Source of the DNA: CAZJCK01 sp964544635 | Lineage (GTDB): Bacteria; Zixibacteria; MSB-5A5; GN15; FEB-12 | Assembly (NCBI GenBank): GCA_964544635.1 | Contig: CAZJCK010000038.1 | Coordinates: 1 to 34,218, forward strand | Direction of reading: 5' to 3' | Length of the DNA: 34,218 nucleotides | Shown: positions 15,336 through 24,431 of the stretch, one piece after another | Position numbering within the stretch: position 1 is the first letter of the stretch | Layout of the letters: each line of letters opens with the position of its first letter | Position numbers and translations under genes: made by a program | Notes under the pieces: generated by a model | Database searches by the model: none | What the model saw: only the letters and a program-made list of their open reading frames with translations | Told to the model about the DNA's origin: nothing

Positions 15336-16124
15336 TTGTTCGAATTCATTAACTACAGCGCCGACCGTCTGCAGATCCTTCTGCTGGTCATGCTCCGCAC
15401 GGCGGGCATGTTCATTGTGGCGCCCATTTTCAGCTATCCCGCCATCCCGGCCCAGACCAAGATCGGCATTATCCTGCTGCTGGCCATTCTGCTGACAGCA
15501 GTCCTGCCGGTTCCGGACGTAGCCCCGGCTGCTACGCTGTGGGATCTGGTCGGCCTGGTGCTGAAAGAACTGCTGGTGGGGGTGCTGATCGGGACGATGT
15601 TCGCCATCGTATTCTGGGCCACCCAGACCGCCGGCGCCATTGTCGGTTATCAGCTCGGCCTGGCGATCGCCAATGTCTTCGATCCGATTACCTCCAACCA
15701 GACCCCGATCATCGGCCAGTTCTGGCTGCTCGTTACGATGCTGATCTTTATTGCCATCGACGGCCACCACATGCTGCTGGCCGCGATAGTCGATTCATAC
15801 GCCGTCATCCCGGCCGGCCAGGTCTTCGCCAACGGCGCGGTCGGTGAACTGATGATCAAGTATACCGCCTATGTCTTCATCATCGCGCTCAAGCTGGCAG
15901 CGCCGGTGATGGTGACGGTGTTTCTCGTCGACGTGGTCCTCGGTATTGTCGCCAAGACGATGCCGACCATGAACGTTTTCTTCGTCGGTTTCCCGCTCAA
16001 GGTCGCGGTCGGCCTGGCAGTTCTGTCGATCAGTATGCCGGTCCTCAGTTACATGCTTCGGAAGATGACGGTCTTTCTGGACGGCGAGTTGCGGGTGGTC
16101 ATGGCCGCGATGGGGAGGGCATAA
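15336..16124 (+). CDS. fliR: Flagellar export gate protein FliR
   Basis: A 262-residue integral membrane protein with about six helices. LVMLRTAGMFIVAPIFSYPA, GYQLGLAIANVFDPITSNQT and MNVFFVGFPLKVAVGLAVLS are conserved FliR stretches, and the length is normal. It would cap the FliP ring of the export gate. The start is TTG 15336, because an in-frame stop lies 9 nt upstream and no ATG or GTG fits the conserved N-terminus. GAGG lies 11 nt before TTG within a predicted stem. A poor start codon plus a masked ribosome binding site fit the need for one FliR per gate. The stop is 3 nt from flhB. Confidence 0.94.
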   Translation: MFEFINYSADRLQILLLVMLRTAGMFIVAPIFSYPAIPAQTKIGIILLLAILLTAVLPVPDVAPAATLWDLVGLVLKELLVGVLIGTMFAIVFWATQTAGAIVGYQLGLAIANVFDPITSNQTPIIGQFWLLVTMLIFIAIDGHHMLLAAIVDSYAVIPAGQVFANGAVGELMIKYTAYVFIIALKLAAPVMVTVFLVDVVLGIVAKTMPTMNVFFVGFPLKVAVGLAVLSISMPVLSYMLRKMTVFLDGELRVVMAAMGRA

Positions 16125-16127
16125 GGC

Positions 16128-17204
16128 ATGGCCGAACAGGGATTCCAGGAAAGAACAGAAAAGGCCACCAGCCGGCGCAAAGAGAAGGCGCGCGAGGAGG
16201 GGCAGGTTGCCAAGTCGATGGAGGTTAACTCGGGTATCATGCTGGTGCTCGGCCTGACGACACTGTATTTCGCCGGTCCCATGCTGATTGAAAACATCTC
16301 GGTGAACATGAAGCACCTGCTGGGCAACATCGCGAACATCGCAGCGGCCGACCCGACCTATGTCACGCTCTTCCGCGACAGCATCGTCAACTTCTTCTAC
16401 GCCCTGGCACCGATCTTCGCCATTCTGGTGATCGTCGCACTGGGCGCCAATATTTCCCAGGTCGGTTTTATGGTTACGACCAAGCCGCTCGAACCGAAGC
16501 TCGACAAGCTCGATCTGAGCAAGGGTGTCAAGCGTCTGATCTCGGTCCGTTCGCTGGTCACGCTGGCCCGCGACAGTTTCAAGCTCATCGTCGTCAGTGT
16601 CGTCGGTTACTTCGCCATCAAGGCGGAGTTCGACATTTTCATGTTGATGCCCGACATGTCGGTTTCGGCGCTGGCCGCCGAAATGGCCAAGTCGTCGCTG
16701 ACGGTCGGTCTCAAGGTGGCGGCGGTGCTCGCCCTGATCGCGATCGTCGACTACCTCTACCAGCGCCACGACTGGGAGAAGAACCTGCGGATGTCGAAAC
16801 AGGAACTCAAGGAAGAGTTCAAGGATACCGAGGGTTCGCCGCAGATCAAGCAGAAGACCCGCCAGATCCAGCGCGACATGGCCCGCCGCCGCATGATGAA
16901 GGCGGTGCCGCTGGCCGACGTGGTGGTGACCAACCCGACCCATCTCGCAGTCGCGCTCAAGTATGACCATGACGATACGATTCACCCGGCGCCGTATGTG
17001 GTCGCCAAGGGGGAACGCCTCATCGCGCAGAGAATCAAGCAGGTTGCGATCGAGCACGGTATCCCGGTGGTCGAAGACAAGCCGCTGGCCCGCGCCCTCT
17101 ACAAGATGTGCGATGTCGGCCAGGTCATTCCGGGCAATCTCTACCGTGCCGTCGCCGAGCTGCTGGCATATGTCTACCGCCTCAAGGGAAAGGTGATGTC
17201 GTAG
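16128..17204 (+). CDS. flhB: Flagellar export switch protein FlhB
   Basis: A 358-residue export protein. The N-terminal motif TEKATSRRKEKAREEGQVAKS is family-typical, followed by four membrane helices (about 35-55, 88-110, 145-165 and 185-205). The cytoplasmic domain has the self-cleavage site N269-P270-T271-H272 in DVVVTNPTHLAVALKYD. Cleavage between N and P allows the hook-to-filament substrate switch triggered by FliK. The site is intact, so switching should work normally. The stop codon is directly followed by flhA (1 nt). Confidence 0.97.
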   Translation: MAEQGFQERTEKATSRRKEKAREEGQVAKSMEVNSGIMLVLGLTTLYFAGPMLIENISVNMKHLLGNIANIAAADPTYVTLFRDSIVNFFYALAPIFAILVIVALGANISQVGFMVTTKPLEPKLDKLDLSKGVKRLISVRSLVTLARDSFKLIVVSVVGYFAIKAEFDIFMLMPDMSVSALAAEMAKSSLTVGLKVAAVLALIAIVDYLYQRHDWEKNLRMSKQELKEEFKDTEGSPQIKQKTRQIQRDMARRRMMKAVPLADVVVTNPTHLAVALKYDHDDTIHPAPYVVAKGERLIAQRIKQVAIEHGIPVVEDKPLARALYKMCDVGQVIPGNLYRAVAELLAYVYRLKGKVMS

Positions 17205-17205
17205 C

Positions 17206-19293
17206 ATGAAGCCGCAGATTGGTAACAGCTCGCTGCTGGACAGCCTCAACTCGCGGTCGGATATCCTGCTGGCCGTGATGGTCATCGCCATAATCGGCGT
17301 GCTCATCATCCCGATTCCGACCGGCATGCTCGACTTCGCGCTGGCCTTCAATATCACCTTCTCCCTGGTGGTGTTGCTGACCACGCTGTACGTCGTACGG
17401 CCGCTCGATCTCTCGGTCTTCCCGGGCATGCTGCTGATCGTCACGTTGCTGCGGCTGGCGCTCAATGTCGCCTCGACGCGACTCATCCTCGGCCAGGCCT
17501 ATGCCGGCGAAGTGATCGAGACCTTCGGTAACTTCGTGGTACAGGGCAACTATGTGGTCGGCTTCATCGTGTTCGTCATCCTGGTCATTATCCAGTTCGT
17601 GGTGATCACGAAGGGCGCCGGTCGCATCTCCGAGGTGGCCGCCCGCTTCACCCTCGACGCCATGCCGGGTAAGCAGATGGCGATCGACGCCGACCTGAAC
17701 GCCGGCATCATCGACGAACTCGAAGCCAAGGGTCGCCGCGAAGAAATCGCCCGTGAGGCCGACTTCTACGGTGCCATGGACGGTGCTTCGAAGTTCGTCC
17801 GCGGTGATGCCGTCGCCGGCATTCTCATCACGCTGATCAATATCATCGGTGGTTTCGTAATCGGCATCGCCATCAACGGCATGGACCTGTCGGAAGCCCT
17901 CAGGACCTATTCGCTGCTGTCCATTGGTGACGGCCTTGTCACGCAGGTGCCGGCGCTGCTGGTGTCGACCGCCTCCGGTATCATCGTGACCCGGGCCGCC
18001 TCGAAGAACAACATGGGCACCGACCTGGCCGAGCAGCTCACCCGCCAGCCGCGCGCGATCTACGTCGCGGCGGCCGTCCTGTTCATCTTCGGCATGCTGC
18101 CGGGGATGCCGACCGCCATCTTCATGACCCTCGGCCTGGTGGTCGGTGGTGTCGGCCTGCTGACCGCCGAATCGCAGAAGAAGAAGGTCCGCGATGCCGC
18201 CGAAGAAAAGACCAAGGCGGAGAAGGAACAGAAGGCGCCGGTCGAGCGGACCGAAGATCTGTTGAAAGTCGATACTCTCGGTCTCGAGATCGGCTACGGC
18301 CTGATACCGCTGGTCGACACCAAGCAGGGGGGCGACCTGCTGGAGCGGATCGGTTCGATCCGCAAGCAGCTTGCTGCCGAACTGGGCATTCTGGTGCCGC
18401 CGATCCGCATCCGCGACAATGTCCAGCTGCGCCCCAACGAGTATATCATCAAGGTGAAGGGCGTGAAGGTGGCCGGGTATGAACTGATGCTCGATCACCT
18501 GCTTGCCATCAATCCCGGCTTCGTCGAGGAGAAGCTCGACGGCTTCGATACTAAAGAACCGGCCTTCGGTCTGAACGCCACCTGGATCATCCCCAACATG
18601 AAAGAGATGGCCGAAGCACGCAACTTCACGGTCGTGGAACCGTCGGCCACCGTTGCCACGCACCTGACCGAAGTGGTGCGCGACGCCGCACCGGAAATTC
18701 TCACTCGCCAGGATGTCCAGAAGCTGATCAACACCCTCAAGGAAGATTACCCGGCGCTGGTCGAATCGATCGTTCCCGAAGTTGTGTCGCTCGGCGTGCT
18801 GCAGAAGGTGTTGCAGTCGCTGCTGCGTGAACGCATCTCGGTGCGCGACCTGGCGACGATACTTGAAACCGTTTCCGACTATGTCGAAGCGACCAAGGAG
18901 GTCGATGTGCTTGCCGAGTATGCCCGCATGGCCCTTAAGCGCCAGATCACCGATATGTACAAGGATCGCGACGGTAAGACGCATGTCTTCACGATTGATC
19001 CGTCGCTCGAGCAGCAGCTCAGCGACTCCATCCAGAACACCAAGCAGGGCCTGATGCTCGCCATCGACCCGTCGTTAACCGAAGCCATCCTGGAGCAGAC
19101 GGGCAAGCAGGTTGATCGGATGCAGAGCGCCGGCTTACAGCCGGTGGTGATCTGTTCGCCGAACGTCCGACTGGCCTTCCGGCGCCTGATCGAGTCGTCG
19201 TATCCCGGCCTGGCGGTGGTGTCCTACAACGAAATAATCCCGAGCGTTGAACTGGTTTCAACCGGAATGATGAGGTTAAGCGATGATAATTAA
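17206..19293 (+). CDS. flhA: Flagellar export gate protein FlhA
   Basis: A 695-residue ring-forming export protein and proton-coupled gate. The N-terminal membrane part (about 1-325) has eight helices and the FHIPEP-family stretches RPLDLSVFPGMLLIVTLLRL, ARFTLDAMPGKQMAIDADLN and GDGLVTQVPALLVSTASGII. A linker follows, then the C-terminal substrate-docking domain (about 345-690). The length is standard. The 3' end overlaps flhF by 11 nt, implying translational coupling. Confidence 0.98.
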   Translation: MKPQIGNSSLLDSLNSRSDILLAVMVIAIIGVLIIPIPTGMLDFALAFNITFSLVVLLTTLYVVRPLDLSVFPGMLLIVTLLRLALNVASTRLILGQAYAGEVIETFGNFVVQGNYVVGFIVFVILVIIQFVVITKGAGRISEVAARFTLDAMPGKQMAIDADLNAGIIDELEAKGRREEIAREADFYGAMDGASKFVRGDAVAGILITLINIIGGFVIGIAINGMDLSEALRTYSLLSIGDGLVTQVPALLVSTASGIIVTRAASKNNMGTDLAEQLTRQPRAIYVAAAVLFIFGMLPGMPTAIFMTLGLVVGGVGLLTAESQKKKVRDAAEEKTKAEKEQKAPVERTEDLLKVDTLGLEIGYGLIPLVDTKQGGDLLERIGSIRKQLAAELGILVPPIRIRDNVQLRPNEYIIKVKGVKVAGYELMLDHLLAINPGFVEEKLDGFDTKEPAFGLNATWIIPNMKEMAEARNFTVVEPSATVATHLTEVVRDAAPEILTRQDVQKLINTLKEDYPALVESIVPEVVSLGVLQKVLQSLLRERISVRDLATILETVSDYVEATKEVDVLAEYARMALKRQITDMYKDRDGKTHVFTIDPSLEQQLSDSIQNTKQGLMLAIDPSLTEAILEQTGKQVDRMQSAGLQPVVICSPNVRLAFRRLIESSYPGLAVVSYNEIIPSVELVSTGMMRLSDDN

Positions 19294-20740
19294 GTCGTTC
19301 GTAGCAGAAAGCGCGTCCGCCGCGCTGAAGATGGTGCGACAAGAGCTGGGTGGCGACGCCATCGTGCTGAAGACCCGGCAGCTTCCCCAGGGACGGGGCA
19401 AGCAGCGCATCGAAATCACGGCCTGTGTCGAGAAGCATGCAGGCGAGGCTCAAACTATCGGTCAGGCGCAGGTTGCAGGCGAAGCCACAGCAACCCCCAC
19501 CGCCGTCGCCGAGACCACCGCCACCGCGACGGCGCCGAAGAAGCAACCGCCGGCTGATACCGACGATATCGTGCCGGAGCCGGTGAAGAAACGAATCGCC
19601 GAGCGTCCGACCATCGCGGCCGAGGAGGTCACGCCGGACAACGCGCCCAAGCCCAAACCGTCGCTGTCGGCGCCGCAGTCGGATGTGCCGCCGATGGAAA
19701 AGATCATCGAGGAGCGCCGCAAGGAACGGCTGCGCCGCGAAGAAGCGCGTCGCAGCGAGCAGGAGAAGCTCGACGCCGACCGTCGCGAGCGCTCCGTGCG
19801 CCGCAGCGAGGCGCGCACCAGACCAGGGACGGCAGAGAGTCACGATGATATGACCGGCCTGTTGCAGCCGGCGGCCGACGGTTATGAAAGCGCCGGCCTG
19901 ATGAACGCGCTGGCCAACATCGAGCACCGTCTCGACCAGATGCTGCACGTTTCGATGCGCTGGCCGGCCGACCACAAGCGTTCCAATGCCCTGCGCAAGC
20001 TGCACGATCGCCTGATCGACTCCGACGTCCCGGCCAACTTCGTCCGCGACTTCATCCAGCGCGTCATCGACGACGCTGGTCCGGACGACGACGTCATGCG
20101 CTTCGCCCGCAACCGTCTCGCTGAAAAGCTGACGGCCCCGGCGGCCGAGCCGATCAAGATCGAACCGGGCGACAGTATCCTGTTCATCGGCCCGGCCGGT
20201 TCCGGTAAATCGTCGGTCATGGGCAAGCTGGCCGCCCGTTTGGTTGGCCATGAACGCAAGACCATTCGCCTGGCCACGCTCGATGTCTACAAGATGGGCG
20301 CCCACGAAGAGATCTGCAGCTATGCCGACGTTCTTGGTGTCGACATGGTTGACGCTTCCGGCGTCACCCGCGGCAGCGACAACGAAATCACGCTGATCGA
20401 TGCTCCGGCGGTCATGCGCGACGAACAGCGGCTGCGCGAAATCCGCGAGAAGATCGACATCGTATCGCCCAAGTACTGTTTCGCGGTACTGTCGGCGCTG
20501 ACCCGTTCGTCGGATGTCAACGACATCACCGACCTGCTGGCCGATCTGTCGCCGACTCACCTGGTAATGACGATGCTCGACCTGACCGATCGCTACGGCG
20601 GCATCCTGACCGCCACCCTGTCGACCGGTCTGCCGATGGCCTATGTCACCGATGCCCCGGGCGGTATCGGGTCGGTTGCGAACTTCGATTCGCGAAAGCT
20701 GGCCGACGCCCTCCTTCGCTATGAGGTGGAACGTGGTTAA
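19283..20740 (+). CDS. flhF: FlhF-like SRP-type GTPase with altered GTP-binding motifs
   Basis: A 485-residue SRP-family protein that normally marks the site of flagellum assembly. It begins with the FlhF N-terminus MIIKSFVAESASAALKMVRQ, then has a Pro/Ala/Glu-rich and basic B domain (about 60-190). An NG domain follows with P-loop GPAGSGKSS at 303-311. Other motifs deviate: the usual DTxR region reads LDVYKMGA, the DTAG motif reads DAPA (373-376), and TKLD reads TMLD (430-433, Met for Lys). The closing G5-like GG region (VTDAPGGIGSV) is close to normal. The family assignment is secure; full GTPase activity is doubtful. It overlaps flhA at the start and flhG at the end. Confidence 0.92.
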   Translation: MIIKSFVAESASAALKMVRQELGGDAIVLKTRQLPQGRGKQRIEITACVEKHAGEAQTIGQAQVAGEATATPTAVAETTATATAPKKQPPADTDDIVPEPVKKRIAERPTIAAEEVTPDNAPKPKPSLSAPQSDVPPMEKIIEERRKERLRREEARRSEQEKLDADRRERSVRRSEARTRPGTAESHDDMTGLLQPAADGYESAGLMNALANIEHRLDQMLHVSMRWPADHKRSNALRKLHDRLIDSDVPANFVRDFIQRVIDDAGPDDDVMRFARNRLAEKLTAPAAEPIKIEPGDSILFIGPAGSGKSSVMGKLAARLVGHERKTIRLATLDVYKMGAHEEICSYADVLGVDMVDASGVTRGSDNEITLIDAPAVMRDEQRLREIREKIDIVSPKYCFAVLSALTRSSDVNDITDLLADLSPTHLVMTMLDLTDRYGGILTATLSTGLPMAYVTDAPGGIGSVANFDSRKLADALLRYEVERG

Positions 20741-21599
20741 GCTCAACCTGACCCGTCGCAACCACGACGAGCCGGTCGAGAGCAGCCGTATTATTTCGGT
20801 GCTGTCGGGAAAGGGAGGGGTCGGCAAGACGATGCTGGCTTACAACCTGGCCCAGCGCATGGCCGAGCAAAACCTGAAGGTATTGCTGGTCGACGCCGAC
20901 CTGACCTCGGGCAACCTGCACATCGTCGCCAATGTCGATTGCAGCGGCAGCATTCATCAGTTCCTCAGGACGGGCGGCAGGCTCGACAGCCTGCTGACGC
21001 CGGTCACCAGCCGGCTCGACCTGGTAGCGTCGATCTGGGACGGTCGCGAACCGTTCATGTTCGACAGCGGTATGGCGGCGCGGTTCATCAGCGCCCTGCG
21101 CACCCAGGCGGCCGAGTATGATGTCATCATCATCGACCACGGCGCCGCGATCAACGACGCCACCGTATTGATGGCCAACGCCTCGGACATCAACCTGCTG
21201 GTGCTGATCCCCGACCTCACCTCGATTACCGATTGCTATGCACTGTACCGGTACCTGGCCACCGACGGCGCCGATGTGGACTGTCGAATCCTGTTGAATC
21301 GGGTCGAATCGGCCGATGAAGCGATCTATATCCAGAAGAAATTCGCCGCCCTGGCGGAACGCTTTGTCGGGCGGCTGCCGGACTATATCGGCTTCATCGT
21401 TGAGGACCAGATTTTTCGCCAGGCTTTGTCGGCGCAGGCGCCGATCGCCCTGGTGGCAAGCAAATCACATGTAACGCAGCAACTTACAGAGATCGCCGAA
21501 CAGCTGGTCGACGGCCTCAAGACCGTCTCCCGACTCCATCTTCGTTCGCTGGTGAACTCCGTTAAAACCGGCCCCGAAACGGCCGATGTAAAGGGATAG
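20733..21599 (+). CDS. flhG: FlhG/FleN-like MinD-type ATPase
   Basis: A 288-residue ParA/MinD-family protein that works with FlhF to set flagellar number and position. The deviant Walker A SGKGGVGKTMLAYNLA is followed by VLLVDADLTSGN. The usual D-T-G-A-G switch II reads IIIDHGAAIND. The DQAxxLR N-terminal helix that activates FlhF in Bacillus is not recognisable in the short N-terminus (MVKLNLTRRNHDEPVE). I chose GTG 20733, which has GAGG 6 nt upstream and overlaps the flhF stop by 8 nt. A longer reading from 20643 would overlap flhF by nearly 100 nt and adds no conserved sequence; ATG 20721 is possible. Confidence 0.9.
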   Translation: MVKLNLTRRNHDEPVESSRIISVLSGKGGVGKTMLAYNLAQRMAEQNLKVLLVDADLTSGNLHIVANVDCSGSIHQFLRTGGRLDSLLTPVTSRLDLVASIWDGREPFMFDSGMAARFISALRTQAAEYDVIIIDHGAAINDATVLMANASDINLLVLIPDLTSITDCYALYRYLATDGADVDCRILLNRVESADEAIYIQKKFAALAERFVGRLPDYIGFIVEDQIFRQALSAQAPIALVASKSHVTQQLTEIAEQLVDGLKTVSRLHLRSLVNSVKTGPETADVKG

Positions 21600-21606
21600 G
21601 ACGCAA

Positions 21607-22461
21607 ATGGTTATCACGACAGATACGGACACGCAGACAGCCGGTCAGGCGACCGCTGCCAAATCCAGTCGCGGCCGCCGCACCACCAACCGCTGGCAGG
21701 TGAGTGAACGCGACTGGGCACGTTATCGCAAACAGCGCACGCCGGAAGTGCGCCAGAAGCTTTTGAACAAGTATTTGCCGTTGGTACGCACGGTAGCCTC
21801 GCGCATGGCGATGGGCTTCCCGCGTTCGGTGGAATTGTCCGACCTGATCAACACCGGCGTGATCGGTTTGATCGAGGCCTTCGGTAACTTCGATCCCGAA
21901 CGTGGCGTGAAATTCGAAACCTACGCCGTGCCGCGCATCCGGGGAGCGATCCTCGACGAACTGCGCGCCCTCGACTGGGTACCGCGCTCGACCCGCGCCA
22001 AGTCGCGCGAGATCGACCGCGCCTATACGGTGCTGGAAAATGAACTGGGACGGCCGCCGGAAGTGACCGAACTGGCCGCCCACCTGAAGCTGACAATGAC
22101 CGAACTGCACGGCGCCCTCAACGATGTGTCGGGAACCAGTATCCTGTCGCTCGACGAGGTGATTTACCGTGAAGACGACAACCGACAGGTACCGAGGATC
22201 GAAACGGTGATCGACAACAATACGCTCAGTGTCCTTGGCGAAATCGAGAAGGGCGAATTGCGCTCGTTCCTCGTGGTGGCGATCGACAAGCTGACCGACC
22301 AGGAGAAGCTGGTCATTGCGCTTTACTACTACGAGGAACTGACCCTGAAAGAGATCGGCGAAGTGATGTCGATTTCGGAATCGCGCGTTTCGCAGATCCA
22401 TACGCGCGCAGTCACCAAGCTGCGCCACATGGTAAGAGAACGGTTTGCTATGGCAGGGTAG
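21607..22461 (+). CDS. fliA: FliA/WhiG-family flagellar sigma factor (sigma-28)
   Basis: A 284-residue sigma-70 family factor of the FliA/WhiG class. Region 2 is clear: LVRTVASRMAMGFPRSVELS, DLINTGVIGLIEAFGNFDPE and RGVKFETYAVPRIRGAILDE, then LRALDWVPRSTR. Region 3 runs from about 135 to 185. Region 4 is KLTDQEKLVIALYYYEELTL, KEIGEVMSISESRVSQIHTR. It would direct late flagellar genes such as flagellin, none of which are in the window. A 33-residue Thr/Ser-rich N-terminal tail precedes region 1.2/2. AAGGGATAGG lies upstream of ATG 21607. No FlgM is visible nearby. Confidence 0.93.
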   Translation: MVITTDTDTQTAGQATAAKSSRGRRTTNRWQVSERDWARYRKQRTPEVRQKLLNKYLPLVRTVASRMAMGFPRSVELSDLINTGVIGLIEAFGNFDPERGVKFETYAVPRIRGAILDELRALDWVPRSTRAKSREIDRAYTVLENELGRPPEVTELAAHLKLTMTELHGALNDVSGTSILSLDEVIYREDDNRQVPRIETVIDNNTLSVLGEIEKGELRSFLVVAIDKLTDQEKLVIALYYYEELTLKEIGEVMSISESRVSQIHTRAVTKLRHMVRERFAMAG

Positions 22462-22491
22462 CAGCAAACCCTGACAAAGGAGGTGGGTGAC

Positions 22492-22785
22492 ATGGGTGAG
22501 ATCGAACGTATCCCTCCGCCCGCCAGTCGACCGTCCGACTTGCAGTCGGTACAGCCGTCACACTCGGAGGACGATCGACACCGGTTTAAGAAGACTCTGA
22601 AAGAGTCGCTGAAAGATAAACAGGAAGATGATTCGGAGAACAAGCGGCAGCAGCGTGATGACAGCGAGGACGTGATCGTGGAAATCGACGCCGCCGAGGT
22701 CGAAACGACCGAGGATACCGAGCGCGACGACGATGACGACCAGGCCGGGCCGCCGTCCGACGGACACATCGACATTAAGGCGTAA
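22492..22785 (+). CDS. Small, highly charged protein of unknown function
   Basis: A 97-residue protein that I do not recognise. It starts MGEIERIPPPASRPSD, then becomes a mixed-charge helical stretch (KKTLKESLKDKQEDDSENKR) and ends in an acidic tail with DDDDD. No membrane segment or cysteine is present. It is likely largely disordered. I chose ATG 22492 because AAGGAGGT (22477-22484), a near-perfect ribosome binding site, lies 7 nt before it; a GTG at 22483 is in frame but overlaps that site. Small charged genes of this type often follow fliA in uncultured-phylum flagellar clusters; that remark is from general impression and is weak. Confidence 0.7.
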   Translation: MGEIERIPPPASRPSDLQSVQPSHSEDDRHRFKKTLKESLKDKQEDDSENKRQQRDDSEDVIVEIDAAEVETTEDTERDDDDDQAGPPSDGHIDIKA

Positions 22786-22803
22786 ACATAGAGGACGTGT
22801 GAA

Positions 22804-23232
22804 ATGGAATTCTCACAAGAACTGCTCATTGACTGGGCGCTGACCGCCGCCGGCTACATTGCCGCGGGCGCACTCGCCGTGGTAATCTATTCGATGTTCA
22901 GGGAGCGCCGGGACAACCGTACGCCGGCGCGCCGCGCCGTACCCCGGTTCGACCTCGAGGCTGAAGCGCCGGCGCGACCGCCACGGCCGACGATTACGCT
23001 CACCCGCGGCCCCGAAGCAGCCGAGCCGAAGGCACCGACAGAAGAACACGAAACGCCGTCAACATACAACCGCAACAACCTGCTGGCCCAGGAGGGCTAC
23101 CGCCGCAACCGCACCGGTGCGATTCGCGTCGCTCGTGAACTGGTTCGCGCCGGCGCCACCAGCGAACAGATCAGGGCGGTGCTGCCGATCTCTGAAGCGG
23201 AGCTTGCCATGCTCCGCCAGGAAGCAAACTGA
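22804..23232 (+). CDS. Membrane-anchored small protein (DUF2802/DUF6115-like)
   Basis: A 142-residue protein with one N-terminal membrane helix (about residues 10-32, ending in FRERRDNR), a Pro/Arg/Ala linker, and a C-terminal helical region YRRNRTGAIRVARELVRAGA then TSEQIRAVLPISEAELAMLR. That helix-turn-helix-like tail resembles DUF2802/DUF6115 proteins, which occur near flagellar genes. The place after the sigma factor parallels SwrB (YlxL) after sigD in Bacillus, an activator of the export apparatus. The link is based on layout and position, not on residue identity. The start ATG 22804 has GAGGACGTG upstream. Confidence 0.65.
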   Translation: MEFSQELLIDWALTAAGYIAAGALAVVIYSMFRERRDNRTPARRAVPRFDLEAEAPARPPRPTITLTRGPEAAEPKAPTEEHETPSTYNRNNLLAQEGYRRNRTGAIRVARELVRAGATSEQIRAVLPISEAELAMLRQEAN

Positions 23233-23251
23233 GCGGCCAACGGAGCATGCT

Positions 23252-24427
23252 ATGACTAACGAAACACCGTTTTATTTCACCAAGGTCGAGTGTCCCATCT
23301 GCAAGACACTCAACGAATTTGAAACCGTCCGGATGGCTGCCTATACCGACGAGGGTCGGGATACCGATTTCTGTCCGAAAAACGTCAAGTGGCGGTCGCC
23401 CAAATACCAGGGGTACAACCCGCTGGTCTTTTTCGCCGCCACCTGCGACAACTGCCACTACACCCGGGAATTCACGCAGTCGTTCAAGGAATGGAAGGAC
23501 GACGTCACGTTCAAGACGTACCGTCTGAAGACCGTCAAGGAACGCCATCTCGATCATCTCGCCCAGGCCGGCAGTGTCGTCAAGCAACTCGGCGAAGCGA
23601 TCGATGTCCCGCGCCTGCCCAACGAATCAGCCATCTGCAAGCTGCACCTGGCGATCTTCGATGAGCAACTCGCGGATCATCCCAGCGCGCTCGATCTCGG
23701 TCGTTTCTACCTGCGGATCGGCTGGGTCTACCGCGATCTCGCCAAGGGGGAGACCGCCGGCAGCCAGTTCGTGCGCGGCATGATGCTCGATCTGGACAAC
23801 CAGTTCGCCCAGATGCGTCGCGCTTCCGCCGAACTGCAGCAGGAAGTGGCGGCGTTTGCCCGCCAGGTCTTCCAGCACAGCCAGGCCGACGAACTGCCGG
23901 CCGATGTCACCGCCACCATGGAACCGTTCGCCGATCGCTTCGACAACGAAGTGATCGCCCTCGGTGAACTGCAGCAGCAGACCGAGGCCCGCCTGATCGA
24001 GCTGGGCAAGGTGGTCGACGACTACAAGCAGACGGTTGCCGGAGGTGACGGCGCCGCCGGCGGCTTTGCCGGCCACAGTTCCTTCACCGACTTCCTGCTC
24101 GACGTACGCAAGCGCTGGGACGGTATTGTGGCTGACGAGCGCGACGCTTTGGAGAAGGCGGTTTACTACTACGAGAAGGCGTACAAGGAAGGTCGCGACA
24201 TCGCTGCCGGCAACCAGCAGATCCAGGCATCCTACCTGATCGCCGAGTTGTCGCGGCGCATCGGCGACTATGAAAAAGCGAAGGATTACTTCAACAGCAC
24301 GATCAAGCACGGCCAGGAATTCATCTACCAGAATCGCCAGGATCAGTCACGTACGGTTCTGGCTCGAAAGATTCTCGAGTTGGCAATTCAACAGGGCAAG
24401 GATAACCAGGCTGCCGTGAAGGTATGA
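23252..24427 (+). CDS. DUF2225-like protein with zinc-ribbon-type N-terminus
   Basis: A 391-residue soluble protein. The N-terminus carries two C-x-x-C pairs, C14/C17 (ECPICKTLNEFETV) and C65/C68 (ATCDNCHYTREF), plus C41 (DFCPKN), and probably binds a metal. This layout matches DUF2225. Residues about 110-385 are helical, with TPR-like repeats (DLGRFYLRIGWVYRDLAKGE; EKAVYYYEKAYKEG; AELSRRIGDYEKAKDYFNST). The function of the family is unknown. I chose ATG 23252 (GGAG 6 nt upstream) over an upstream in-frame ATG at 23117 that lies inside the previous gene. It ends 4 nt before the first PilZ gene. Confidence 0.75.
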   Translation: MTNETPFYFTKVECPICKTLNEFETVRMAAYTDEGRDTDFCPKNVKWRSPKYQGYNPLVFFAATCDNCHYTREFTQSFKEWKDDVTFKTYRLKTVKERHLDHLAQAGSVVKQLGEAIDVPRLPNESAICKLHLAIFDEQLADHPSALDLGRFYLRIGWVYRDLAKGETAGSQFVRGMMLDLDNQFAQMRRASAELQQEVAAFARQVFQHSQADELPADVTATMEPFADRFDNEVIALGELQQQTEARLIELGKVVDDYKQTVAGGDGAAGGFAGHSSFTDFLLDVRKRWDGIVADERDALEKAVYYYEKAYKEGRDIAAGNQQIQASYLIAELSRRIGDYEKAKDYFNSTIKHGQEFIYQNRQDQSRTVLARKILELAIQQGKDNQAAVKV

Positions 24428-24431
24428 TGCA

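Noticed and set aside
17182..18984. A 600-codon open frame on the minus strand across flhA (with similar long ones at 15795-17486 and 19019-20827)
   Set aside because: It is exactly antisense to well-conserved flagellar genes, has low-complexity His/Asp/Arg/Gln-rich content and no recognisable domain; GC-rich codon use creates such frames.
20643..20732. A longer N-terminus for FlhG starting at 20643
   Set aside because: It would overlap flhF by 98 nt, adds no conserved residues, and a GTG with a GAGG site 6 nt upstream exists at 20733.
23117..23251. A 45-residue N-terminal extension of the DUF2225-like protein
   Set aside because: It lies within the preceding gene in another frame; ATG 23252 has a good ribosome binding site and begins the conserved cysteine region.
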